Below, one piece after another: positions 36,974-44,698 of a DNA stretch of 64,000 nucleotides. A model generated the notes under the pieces. The model had not been told where the DNA came from and searched no databases. It worked only from the letters and a program-made list of their open reading frames with translations. The DNA is from Pseudomonas abietaniphila (lineage in GTDB: Bacteria > Pseudomonadota > Gammaproteobacteria > Pseudomonadales > Pseudomonadaceae), in contig NZ_CP155619.1 in NCBI RefSeq assembly GCF_039697315.1, forward strand, positions 1,116,001 through 1,180,000. The letters are read 5' to 3'. The position numbers and the translations under genes are program-made. Numbering within the stretch: the stretch's first letter is position 1; every line of letters begins with the position of its first letter.

Positions 36974-37891
36974 ATGAACGCCATTGACACGCTCATCACT
37001 CTAGCCGACGTACGCGGAAGCCTTGACCTGCGCTGCCAGTTCCAGGGCGACTGGGCGCTGGATCATGATCAGAAAGCCAGCGGCATCGCGCCTTATCACA
37101 TCGTTCTGGCGGGAGAATGCCTGATCGAACTGCCGGACGGTCGGCGGTTGAAACTGGTCGCCGGGGATATCCTCGTGCTGCCCACCGGGGTCAGTCATTT
37201 GCTCCTCAGTCGCGGCGAACGGGTGTCGCCTTCCCGTCCACAGAGGGAGGAAGGTGGCTTGTTGACTTTGCAACGCTTCGGAAACGGCCAGGAGCTGGAC
37301 CTGCTTTGCGGGCGCTTCCTCTACCAGCCCGACTCGATGCTGCTGTCAGCACTGCCTGATCACCTGCTGATTTCCACTCAATCGCTCAACATCGGCGATC
37401 CCCTGCCGTCGCTGGTGTCGTTGCTGCGCAGCGAGGCCGATGGCAATCAGGCAGGTGGGCAGTTCATGGTCAACGCGCTGACCTCGGCCTTATTCACCCT
37501 CGTGCTGCGCGCGCACCTGCAACAGTCGCCGCAAAGCGAGGGCAGCCTTGCGCTGCTCAGCGACAGACGCTTGGGTCGCGCCTGGCAGGCGATGCTCGAG
37601 GACCCGGCCCATGAGTGGACGGTCGAGGCATTGGCGGAGCTGGCGAGCATGTCCCGCGCCACTTTCATGCGTGCGTTCAGCAAACTCAGCGGCAGCTCGC
37701 CCTGGACTTTGCTCACCCAAGTGCGCATGCAACGCGCCTATGGTTTGTTGACCCGCTCGCAGAGCGGCCTCAGCGACATCGCCGCGCAGGTCGGTTACCA
37801 GTCCCAGGCGGCGTTCAGCAAAGTCTTCAAAGACACCTACGGCATGGCGCCGGGGCAGTTTCGGCGGAAGCTCAAGCCACCTGCTTGCTGA
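36974..37891 (+). CDS. AraC family transcriptional regulator with cupin sensor
   Basis: 305 residues. The N-terminal cupin-like sensor (about 15-190, GIAPYHIVLAGECLIELPDGRRLKLVAGDILVLPTGVSHLL) is followed by two HTH motifs from about 205: WTVEALAELASMSRATFMRAFSK and SDIAAQVGYQSQAAFSKVFKDTYGMAPGQFRR. The divergent AhpD-like gene (start 36860) shares the promoter region and is the probable target. The ligand is unknown; oxidants or small organic molecules are typical of the family. Confidence 0.93.
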   Translation: MNAIDTLITLADVRGSLDLRCQFQGDWALDHDQKASGIAPYHIVLAGECLIELPDGRRLKLVAGDILVLPTGVSHLLLSRGERVSPSRPQREEGGLLTLQRFGNGQELDLLCGRFLYQPDSMLLSALPDHLLISTQSLNIGDPLPSLVSLLRSEADGNQAGGQFMVNALTSALFTLVLRAHLQQSPQSEGSLALLSDRRLGRAWQAMLEDPAHEWTVEALAELASMSRATFMRAFSKLSGSSPWTLLTQVRMQRAYGLLTRSQSGLSDIAAQVGYQSQAAFSKVFKDTYGMAPGQFRRKLKPPAC

Positions 37892-37965
37892 CATCTTGTG
37901 TGGCAGTGAGTGTGTCCCGCGTTTCCTCCGGACGAATGTAATTCAGTGAGATTGATGTTGAATGA

Positions 37966-38560
37966 AGGACCGCATTCGCGAGCAAGCTCGCTCCCACAGG
38001 TTCGACCTCCACTGCAAATCATTGAAACGACGCAGTACCTGTAGGAGACGTCCGAGGTTACGAGGGCCGCGATGCGGTGGGTCAGGTACATCGACGGTGA
38101 ATGACACCCCGCATTCGCCAGCAAGCCGGCTCCTACAGATTAGACATCGACCGCAAATCATCGAAACGACGCAGTACCTGTAGGAGACGTCCGAGGTTAC
38201 GAGGGCAGCGATGCGGTGGGTCAGTGACATCAATGTCGCCTGATACACCGCATTCCCGAGCAAGCTCGCTCCCACACGTTAGATGTCGACCGCAAATCAT
38301 CGGAACGACGCAGTACCTGTAGGAGACGTCCGAGGTTACGAGGGCAGCGAAATGCGGTGGAAAAGTTACATCAATGTCGTCTGATACACAGCATTCGCGA
38401 GCAAGCTCGCTCCCACAGACTCTACGTCCACTGCAAATCATCGGAACGACGCAGTACCTGTAGGAGACGTCCGAGGTTACGAGGGCAGCGATGCGGTGGG
38501 TCAGGTACATCGACGGTGAATGGCACCCCGCATTCGCCAGCAAGCCGGCTCCTACGGCTC
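37966..38560. repeat. Tandem array of about 140-bp repeats
   Basis: The motif CGCAGTACCTGTAGGAGACG begins at 38031, 38170, 38309 and 38450, giving periods of 139, 139 and 141 bases. Each unit contains GTCCGAGGTTACGAGGGC, GCGATGCGGTGGGTCAG (with small changes), a CGCATTCGCGAGCAAGC arm and CTCCCACAG. The 704-base AraC-ligD gap consists almost entirely of this array. Short ORFs that run through it are repeats of the same peptide, not genes. Confidence 0.9.
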
Positions 38561-38595
38561 TGATGGCTGCCTCAAATCCCGGGGACGCCACCGGA

Positions 38596-41265
38596 TCACG
38601 GCGCCTTCACCCCCAATCGCTTCCACATCGGCTTGGTGATGCGCTGGGTGTTTTTGTAACCCGCCCACGGATCGGCCTTGAGCTTGCGCAGGCGTTTTTG
38701 CAGGTTGCCGATGTTCCATTGTGTCGATGATTTGAGGCTGCTCAATTCGTCCCGAGTGATCGGCACCGAGACGGGCAGACCCGGTCTTGCCCTGGCGGAA
38801 TACGCGGCCACGGTGCTGGCGCCACGGGTGTTGCGCAAGTAATCGACGAAGATCTTGCCGACCCGGTTCTTCGGCCCGGAGGTCGCGGTAAAGCGCTCCG
38901 GCAACTGCTGCGCGAGAAACTGCGCCAGCGCCTTGGCGAACGCCTTGACCGTGTCCCAGTCAGCCTTGCGCGCTAGTGGCACGATGATGTGCATGCCCTT
39001 GCCGCCACTGGTCTTGAGGTAGGCATCCAGACCCAGCTCATCCAGCACCGACAAAGTCATTTGGGTAGCCTCGATCATGCTGCGCCAGGGCAGCGCCTCG
39101 TCCGGATCAAGGTCGAGGACAAAGTGATCAGGCAGCTCGATCTTGTCGTACGTCGAGCCCCAGGTGTGCAATTCGATGGTGCCCATCTGGGCCGCGCCGA
39201 CCAGCGCCTGAACGCTGTCGATCTCCATCAGTCGCGCATGGCCGGGGTCGAGTTTCGGGTCGAGCTGCTTGATGTTCGGGATCGCCAGCCGCTCGGAATG
39301 TTTCTGGAAAAACTGCTCGCCCTCGACACCGTCCGGGCAACGCAGCAAGGCCACCGGACGATGATCCAGGTGCGGCAGGATCCAGTCGGAAATCGACTCA
39401 TAGAAATGCGCCAGGTCGATTTTGTGCAAGCCACTCAACGTGTCGATCACCCGCTCGGGATGGCTGATCATCACGCCCGCCACTTCAACCTTGTCTTTGC
39501 CGGCACGCTTGCTGGCCGGCTTGGCCTTCTCGCTTTTCGTTTCGGCGGTCGTGGGCGCCTTGGACGTGCGGGCCTTGGTCGCACCGGTTTTGGAGGCATT
39601 CGGCTTGAAGGGGGCCTTGATGTCCACTGGCGTCTTGGGGTACTCGTGGACCACTTCGCTGGCAGGCTTGTCGCTGCGCAGGGCAATAAAGGCCGAATGA
39701 CGAATGATGCCCTCGCGCGTCCATTCCCCGAACTCCACTTCGCCGACCAGTTTCGGCTTGATCCAGTGCACACCTCGGGCCTGAGTGCTGGTGAGTTTTT
39801 TCGCCAGCGGCGAGGCATCCTGCGCCAGCGGTTTCATCTGTTCGAGCAGTTCACCAAGCATCTTCTGATTGAAACCGGTGCCGACCCGTCCGGCGTACAC
39901 CAGTCCCGCCCCTTCCTCGTTGACCGCCAGCAACAGCGCGCCAAATCCGCTGCGCGTTCCCTGTGGCTGGGTATAGCCGACGATGACGAACTCCTGGCGC
40001 AGCTTGCACTTGAGCTTGATCCAGTCCGGGCTGCGCCTTGATTGATAGACGCTGCCTGCACGTTTGCCGATCACCCCTTCAAGGGACAACAGACAGGCGC
40101 TTTCGACAATGTCACGGTGGCTGGCAGAGAACGCATCGGAGAAACGCAGCAAACGGCTTTTCTTGCCCAACAGTTTTTTGAGGGCCGCACGACGCTCTTC
40201 CACCGGCCTGTCGCGCAGGTCTTCGCCATTCAGGAACGGAACGTCAAACAGGTAATAGACGATGTCCTTGCTGCGGCCGATCTCGAAGGCATTCTGCAGC
40301 GCCTGGAAGTCAGGCAGCCCGTCCTCGTTGAGCACCACCATCTCGCCGTCGAGCCAGCCGTCGCCCAGGTTCAGATCGGCGATGGCCTTGGCCTGCAACG
40401 GCAGACGTTCGGTCCAGTCGTGACCGTTGCGGGTGATCAGCCGGACGTCTCCGTCGAGAATCCGGGTCATGATCCGGTAGCCATCGAATTTGATTTCGTA
40501 CAGCCATTCGCCTTCGGGCGGCGTGTCCATCAGCGTGGCAAGCTGCGGCGAGAGTTTTTCGGGAACCTTGGTTTTCTTCGTGGAAGATGACTTGCTTGCC
40601 GCTTTTCCAGGCGCCTGACTGGCCGACTTCTTTACCGCGACTGCCCCAAATGCAGCGGTCTTGCGCTGGCTGGATTTTGCCGGCGCTCGCCCTTCGCCCA
40701 CGGTCGCACCGCTGACCACGCTCTCGGGCTTGTCCGCGACGATGTCGTACTCGTCCGCCGAGCGCACGGCCTCATCCTTTTCCTTGATCAGCAACCACTG
40801 CTCCTTGTCGCCACTGCCGGGCAAGTGCGTGCGTACCAACGCCCAGTCGCCCGTGAGCTTTTCGCCGATCAAGGTGAATTTAAGTTTGCCGGCCTTGTAC
40901 GTCTCCTGGGGATCGCCATGGGGCTGCCAGATCCCACGGTCCCAGACGATCACGTCACCCGCCCCATACTGGCCCTCCGGAATACTTCCCTCGAAGCTGC
41001 CATAGCCCAGCGGATGGTCTTCGACATGCACCGCCAGGCGCTTGTTCTTCGGGTCAAGGCTCGGGCCTTTGGGCACCGCCCAGCTTTTCAGCGTGCCATC
41101 CAGTTCAAGCCGGAAGTCGTAATGCAGGTTGCGCGCGTCGTGCTTGTGAATGACAAAGCTCAGCGCCTTGCCCTTGCTGCTACGAGCCCGGCCCGCTGTT
41201 TCGGGCGGCTCGGACGTGATGTCAAAATTGCGCTTACGGGTGTACTCACTCACAGATTTCGCCAT
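38596..41265 (-). CDS. ligD: Bacterial end-joining ligase LigD (phosphoesterase-ligase-polymerase)
   Basis: 889 residues in the order PE-LIG-POL as in P. aeruginosa. PE: His42, His48, Asp50 and His84 match the known metal and catalytic residues (KHDARNLHYDFRLE; VEDHPLGYG). Linker 190-235 is rich in Lys, Ala and Ser. LIG: Lys259 in YEIKFDGYRIM is the adenylated residue, with LDGEMVVL, VIGKRAGSVYQ and WIKLK following. POL from about 600: LRCPDGVEGEQFFQKH and VLDLDPDEALPW (metal Asp pair). With Ku it repairs double-strand breaks in non-dividing cells. It lies 46 bases after ku. Confidence 0.97.
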   Translation of the reverse strand: MAKSVSEYTRKRNFDITSEPPETAGRARSSKGKALSFVIHKHDARNLHYDFRLELDGTLKSWAVPKGPSLDPKNKRLAVHVEDHPLGYGSFEGSIPEGQYGAGDVIVWDRGIWQPHGDPQETYKAGKLKFTLIGEKLTGDWALVRTHLPGSGDKEQWLLIKEKDEAVRSADEYDIVADKPESVVSGATVGEGRAPAKSSQRKTAAFGAVAVKKSASQAPGKAASKSSSTKKTKVPEKLSPQLATLMDTPPEGEWLYEIKFDGYRIMTRILDGDVRLITRNGHDWTERLPLQAKAIADLNLGDGWLDGEMVVLNEDGLPDFQALQNAFEIGRSKDIVYYLFDVPFLNGEDLRDRPVEERRAALKKLLGKKSRLLRFSDAFSASHRDIVESACLLSLEGVIGKRAGSVYQSRRSPDWIKLKCKLRQEFVIVGYTQPQGTRSGFGALLLAVNEEGAGLVYAGRVGTGFNQKMLGELLEQMKPLAQDASPLAKKLTSTQARGVHWIKPKLVGEVEFGEWTREGIIRHSAFIALRSDKPASEVVHEYPKTPVDIKAPFKPNASKTGATKARTSKAPTTAETKSEKAKPASKRAGKDKVEVAGVMISHPERVIDTLSGLHKIDLAHFYESISDWILPHLDHRPVALLRCPDGVEGEQFFQKHSERLAIPNIKQLDPKLDPGHARLMEIDSVQALVGAAQMGTIELHTWGSTYDKIELPDHFVLDLDPDEALPWRSMIEATQMTLSVLDELGLDAYLKTSGGKGMHIIVPLARKADWDTVKAFAKALAQFLAQQLPERFTATSGPKNRVGKIFVDYLRNTRGASTVAAYSARARPGLPVSVPITRDELSSLKSSTQWNIGNLQKRLRKLKADPWAGYKNTQRITKPMWKRLGVKAP

Positions 41266-41311
41266 GATCGATTAGACCTCTGCATTTTTCTTATCAACCT
41301 GGCATCGCTTT

Positions 41312-42232
41312 TCAGGATGCCTTGGTCGCTTTCTTCCTTGCAGGGGCGCGCCGTTTGGCCGGAACGTCTTCATCATCGGCAGCGGTTTTGCTCTTGCTGG
41401 CAGGTTTGGTTTTTACCGGGGCCTTGGCCGAACCGCCACGGCTACCCAGACTGCGTTTGAGCAACTCAGTCAAATCGATGACATCAGCGGATTTGCGCTC
41501 GGTTTCCCCAACGTCGGTTTCCACATCCTCGATCTTGCCTTCCCGGGCTTTGGTTTCGACCAGCGACATGATCTGGTCCTGGAACGTGTCACGGTATTGT
41601 TCGGCGTCCGGCGTCCACTCGGTGCTCATGTCCTTGACCAGGCGTTTGGCCATGTCCAGCTCACTCTTGCTCAGTTTGACGTCGGTCGCCTCCTTCGGAA
41701 GATCCAGCGTATCGAGCCCGCGCACTTCAGAAGGCCAGCGCAACAGCACCAGCACGATGGCCGACTCCAGCGGCATCACAGCGGCGAGGTGCTGGCTGGT
41801 GCGAATCACGACATGGGCCAGCGCTACCTTGCCGGTGTCTACCAGCGTCTGTCGTAACAGAGCGTAGACCTTCTCACCGCGCTTGTCGGGCGCAAGGAAG
41901 TAAGGCGTGTCGATGTTTTGCAGCGGAATGTCCTTGCTGTCGACAAAACCGAAGATGTCGATGGTCTGCGTGGACTTGGGGTGCGCAGCGCGAATCTCGT
42001 CCTCACTGATCACCACATAGCGGCCTTTCTCATACTGCACGCCCTTGACGATGTTCTCCTTGTTGATTTCCTTGCCCGTGACTTTGTTGATCCGCTTATA
42101 GCCCACCGGGTCCATGCTCCGCTTGTCCAGCCAGTCGAAGTCAACGCCCTGCCGCGACGTCGCCGACACCAGCGCGACCGGAATATGCACCAGCCCGAAA
42201 CTGATCGCGCCCTTCCAGATTGACCGAGCCAT
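41312..42232 (-). CDS. ku: Ku homodimer, non-homologous end joining
   Basis: 306 residues. Binds DNA ends and recruits LigD. IWKGAISFGLVHIPVALVSAT at the N-terminus, YKRINKVTGKEI, GRYVVISEDEIRAAHPKSTQTIDIFGFVDSKDIPL and YALLRQTLVDTGKVALAHVVIRT are the bacterial Ku core. The last 40 residues are Lys/Ala-rich (KTKPASKSKTAADDEDVPAKRR), a DNA-binding or LigD-recruiting tail. AAGGA lies before ATG 42232. It is first in the ku-ligD operon. Confidence 0.97.
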   Translation of the reverse strand: MARSIWKGAISFGLVHIPVALVSATSRQGVDFDWLDKRSMDPVGYKRINKVTGKEINKENIVKGVQYEKGRYVVISEDEIRAAHPKSTQTIDIFGFVDSKDIPLQNIDTPYFLAPDKRGEKVYALLRQTLVDTGKVALAHVVIRTSQHLAAVMPLESAIVLVLLRWPSEVRGLDTLDLPKEATDVKLSKSELDMAKRLVKDMSTEWTPDAEQYRDTFQDQIMSLVETKAREGKIEDVETDVGETERKSADVIDLTELLKRSLGSRGGSAKAPVKTKPASKSKTAADDEDVPAKRRAPARKKATKAS

Positions 42233-42423
42233 CGCGTGATTCCTTGAGAAGTGAGTCTATGGGTTCGTGTAGGAGTGACTGGGGCGAGTGAGAAAAAGTT
42301 TCGGGAGGGCGACGGGTGCGGAGGTGGCGCATCAGCATCATTCTTTTCATGCATAAAACATATCAACCCGATAGCACTTCTTAACGCAACGAAAAAGCGT
42401 TAGCCTCTGGCGCTTCCCTTTTA

Positions 42424-42459
42424 TGCACCGCAGCAGCGCGCTTTGCCGGCTGCGGTGCA
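42424..42459 (+). promoter_or_regulatory. Perfect 10-bp hairpin just upstream of the MFS gene
   Basis: TGCACCGCAG (42424-42433) pairs exactly with CTGCGGTGCA (42450-42459), 18 bases before the MFS start. It lacks a T-run, so it is not a classical terminator; a 5' leader structure or protein site is possible. A smaller AACGC/GCGTT stem lies at about 42383-42401. Confidence 0.45.
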
Positions 42460-42477
42460 CTGCCAGTCGAGATCCGC

Positions 42478-43677
42478 ATGACTTCCATGCCCCACGCTAA
42501 TCCCGGTGCCACAATGACCAAGGGTCTGGCCGTGCTGTTCGCGTTCTGCTGCGGCGCAATCGTTGCCAATATCTACTACGCCCAACCCATCATCGGCTTG
42601 ATCGCGCCCGACATCGGGCTGTCCAGTACGCTGGCGAGCTTCATCGTGTCGTTGACCCAGATCGGCTACGCGCTGGGGCTGTTCTTCCTGGTGCCGTTGG
42701 GTGATCTGCTGGAAAACCGGCGGCTGATGATCATCACCACGGCCGTGGCCATTCTGAGCCTGTTGAGCGCCGCCTTCGCGCAGACGCCCAATCTGTTTCT
42801 GCTGGCGTCGCTGCTGGTGGGATTCAGTTCGGTGGCAGTGCAGATCCTGATTCCATTGGCCGCGCATCTGGCGCCCGAAGAAACACGCGGACGCGTGGTC
42901 GGCAGCATCATGGGCGGTCTGCTGTTGGGCATTCTTCTCGCGCGCCCCGCGTCCAGCATCATTGCCGATCACTTCGGCTGGCGTGCGGTATTCGGGACGG
43001 CCGCGTCGGTCATGTTGGTGATCAGCGTGGTATTGGCGACGACCATTCCCCGGCATCAACCCACGCACAACGCCACCTACGGGCAATTGCTGACCTCGCT
43101 GTGGACGCTGTTGCGCAAGCAGCCGGTCTTGCGCCAACGGGCGTTTTATCAGGCCTGTATGTTTGCCACGTTCAGCCTGTTCTGGACGGCGGTGCCGCTG
43201 GAGCTGGCGCGCAACCATGGGCTGTCGCAGAGCCAGATCGCCATTTTCGCGCTGGTCGGCGCGATTGGTGCCATCGCCGCACCGATTGCCGGGCGCCTGG
43301 CAGATGCCGGACACACGCGAGTTGCCAGCCTGTGCGCCATGCTCTTTGCCGCCTTGAGCTTTTTGCCCAGCCTGATCACGCCAGCGTATGCGGTGATCGG
43401 CATGGCGGTGACCGGCATCGTGCTGGACTTCTGCGTGCAGATGAACATGGTCCTGGGCCAGCGCTCGGTCTACGCCCTGGACGCTAAAAGCCGCAGTCGC
43501 CTCAACGCCCTGTACATGACCAGTATTTTTGTCGGCGGCGCCATCGGTTCGGTGATCGCCAGTGCGCTGTATGACCACGGCGGCTGGACATGGATCGTGA
43601 TCGCCGGCAGTGCGTTTCCGCTCATCGCGCTGGTGGCGTTTCTCAGAAATTCGACGTCCGGGTCGCGATCGTTTTGA
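42478..43677 (+). CDS. MFS drug/metabolite exporter
   Basis: 399 residues, 12 predicted membrane segments. NIYYAQPIIGLIAPDIGLSSTLASFIVSLTQIGYALGLFFLVPLGDLLENRRLMI contains the motif A-like GDLLENRR loop; APEETRGRVVGSIMGGLLLGILLARPASSIIADHFGWRAVF contains motif C-type residues. These fit DHA1-type proton antiporters that export small drugs or metabolites. The substrate is unknown. It diverges from ku. An alternative start is the ATG at 42487. Confidence 0.9.
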   Translation: MTSMPHANPGATMTKGLAVLFAFCCGAIVANIYYAQPIIGLIAPDIGLSSTLASFIVSLTQIGYALGLFFLVPLGDLLENRRLMIITTAVAILSLLSAAFAQTPNLFLLASLLVGFSSVAVQILIPLAAHLAPEETRGRVVGSIMGGLLLGILLARPASSIIADHFGWRAVFGTAASVMLVISVVLATTIPRHQPTHNATYGQLLTSLWTLLRKQPVLRQRAFYQACMFATFSLFWTAVPLELARNHGLSQSQIAIFALVGAIGAIAAPIAGRLADAGHTRVASLCAMLFAALSFLPSLITPAYAVIGMAVTGIVLDFCVQMNMVLGQRSVYALDAKSRSRLNALYMTSIFVGGAIGSVIASALYDHGGWTWIVIAGSAFPLIALVAFLRNSTSGSRSF

Positions 43678-43707
43678 GCGCCCGATAGCCAGACGGACAC
43701 TGTCCCT

Positions 43708-43798
43708 TGTGGGAGCGAATTCATTCGCGATGCGATCGTACAGCCGACAAGAAAAGGTCGGATGCGCTGGCCAATCGCGAATGAATTCGCTCCCACAG
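43708..43798. repeat. REP/BIME inverted pair (GAATTCATTCGCGA family)
   Basis: TGTGGGAGCGAATTCATTCG and its inverse between the MFS and SDR genes on the same strand. Confidence 0.85.
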
Positions 43799-43845
43799 GG
43801 ACGCACTCCGATCTAAACCCCTTCCAGTCTTACGGAGCAATATTC

Positions 43846-44568
43846 ATGACCTCCCGCACTTTCCTGATCACCGGCGCCAGCAAAGGCATAGGCCGTGCGC
43901 TCTCCGAACACCTGGCGGCAGCCGGTCATCAGGTGGTCGGCATTGCCCGCCACGCTGACGACCCGACCTTTCCGGGGGTGCTCAAAGAGCTTGATCTGAG
44001 CGACAAAGACCAGACCCGCTGCGGCCTGACGGAGCTGGCGCAGCACTACCGCTTCGATGGCTTGGTGAACAATGTCGGGCTGGTACGCCCCCAGCCGCTC
44101 GGGCAGATCGAGCTGGACGACTTCGACGCCGTGATGAGCGTCAACCTGCACTCTGCCCTGCTCGCCACCCAAGCCTTGCTGCCCAACATGCGCGAACAAG
44201 GCTGGGGCCGGATCGTCAACATCTCCAGCCTGACCGTGCTCGGCATCACGCAGCGCACGGCCTACGCTGCCGCCAAAGCCGCGCTGATCAGCTTCACCCG
44301 CTCATGGGCGCTGGAACTGGCGCAGACCGGCATCACCGTGAACGCCATCGCCCCCGGCCCGACCGAAACCGAGCTGTTCCGGCAGAACAACCCGGTGGGC
44401 AGCGAGGGCGAAAAACGCTACCTGTCCGGCGTGCCCATGGGCCGCTTCGGCCAACCCGAAGAAATCGCTTCGGCCATTGCCTTCCTGCTCTCCGAACAGA
44501 GCGGATTCATTACCGGACAGACGTTGTTTGTCGACGGTGGTGCTTCGGTGGGTAAGGCCGGGTTTTGA
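43846..44568 (+). CDS. Short-chain dehydrogenase/reductase (FabG-like)
   Basis: 240 residues. TGASKGIGRALSEHL, DLSDKDQTR, NNVGLVRPQ, Ser in VNISSLTVLG, YAAAKAALISFTRSWALELA and PGPTETELFRQNNP are present. FabG-like SDRs use NADPH on 3-oxo groups, but many are of unknown substrate. ATG 43846 has CGGAG upstream; an upstream in-frame ATG at 43762 lies inside the REP element and was rejected. Confidence 0.93.
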   Translation: MTSRTFLITGASKGIGRALSEHLAAAGHQVVGIARHADDPTFPGVLKELDLSDKDQTRCGLTELAQHYRFDGLVNNVGLVRPQPLGQIELDDFDAVMSVNLHSALLATQALLPNMREQGWGRIVNISSLTVLGITQRTAYAAAKAALISFTRSWALELAQTGITVNAIAPGPTETELFRQNNPVGSEGEKRYLSGVPMGRFGQPEEIASAIAFLLSEQSGFITGQTLFVDGGASVGKAGF

Positions 44569-44597
44569 CACACAAACCCGCCGGTTGAACGAAGCCG

Positions 44598-44687
44598 CTC
44601 TGGGAGCGAATGCATTCGCGAATCATCATTCAGACGAACGCTCTCTATTGTCTGACTGCTTGTTCGCGAATGGGTCCGCTGCCACAG
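44598..44687. repeat. Diverged REP pair after the SDR
   Basis: CTCTGGGAGCGAATGCATTC with right arm GTTCGCGAATGGGTCCGCTGCCACAG, a weakened copy of the GGGAGCGAATTCATTCGCGA family. Confidence 0.65.
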
Positions 44688-44698
44688 GTGCATCCGCA

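Noticed and set aside
37966..38560. CRISPR array
   Set aside because: Units of about 140 bases with similar, not unique, internal sequence do not fit the 25-40 base repeat plus variable spacer pattern; no cas genes nearby.
38133..38591. 152-codon minus-strand ORF with repeated MSLTHRIAALVTSDVSYRY-like peptides
   Set aside because: It is only the tandem repeat array read in an open frame; no start signal, and units do not extend beyond the DNA repeat.
38989..40041. 350-codon plus-strand ORF inside ligD
   Set aside because: It is the complement of conserved LigD polymerase and ligase sequence.
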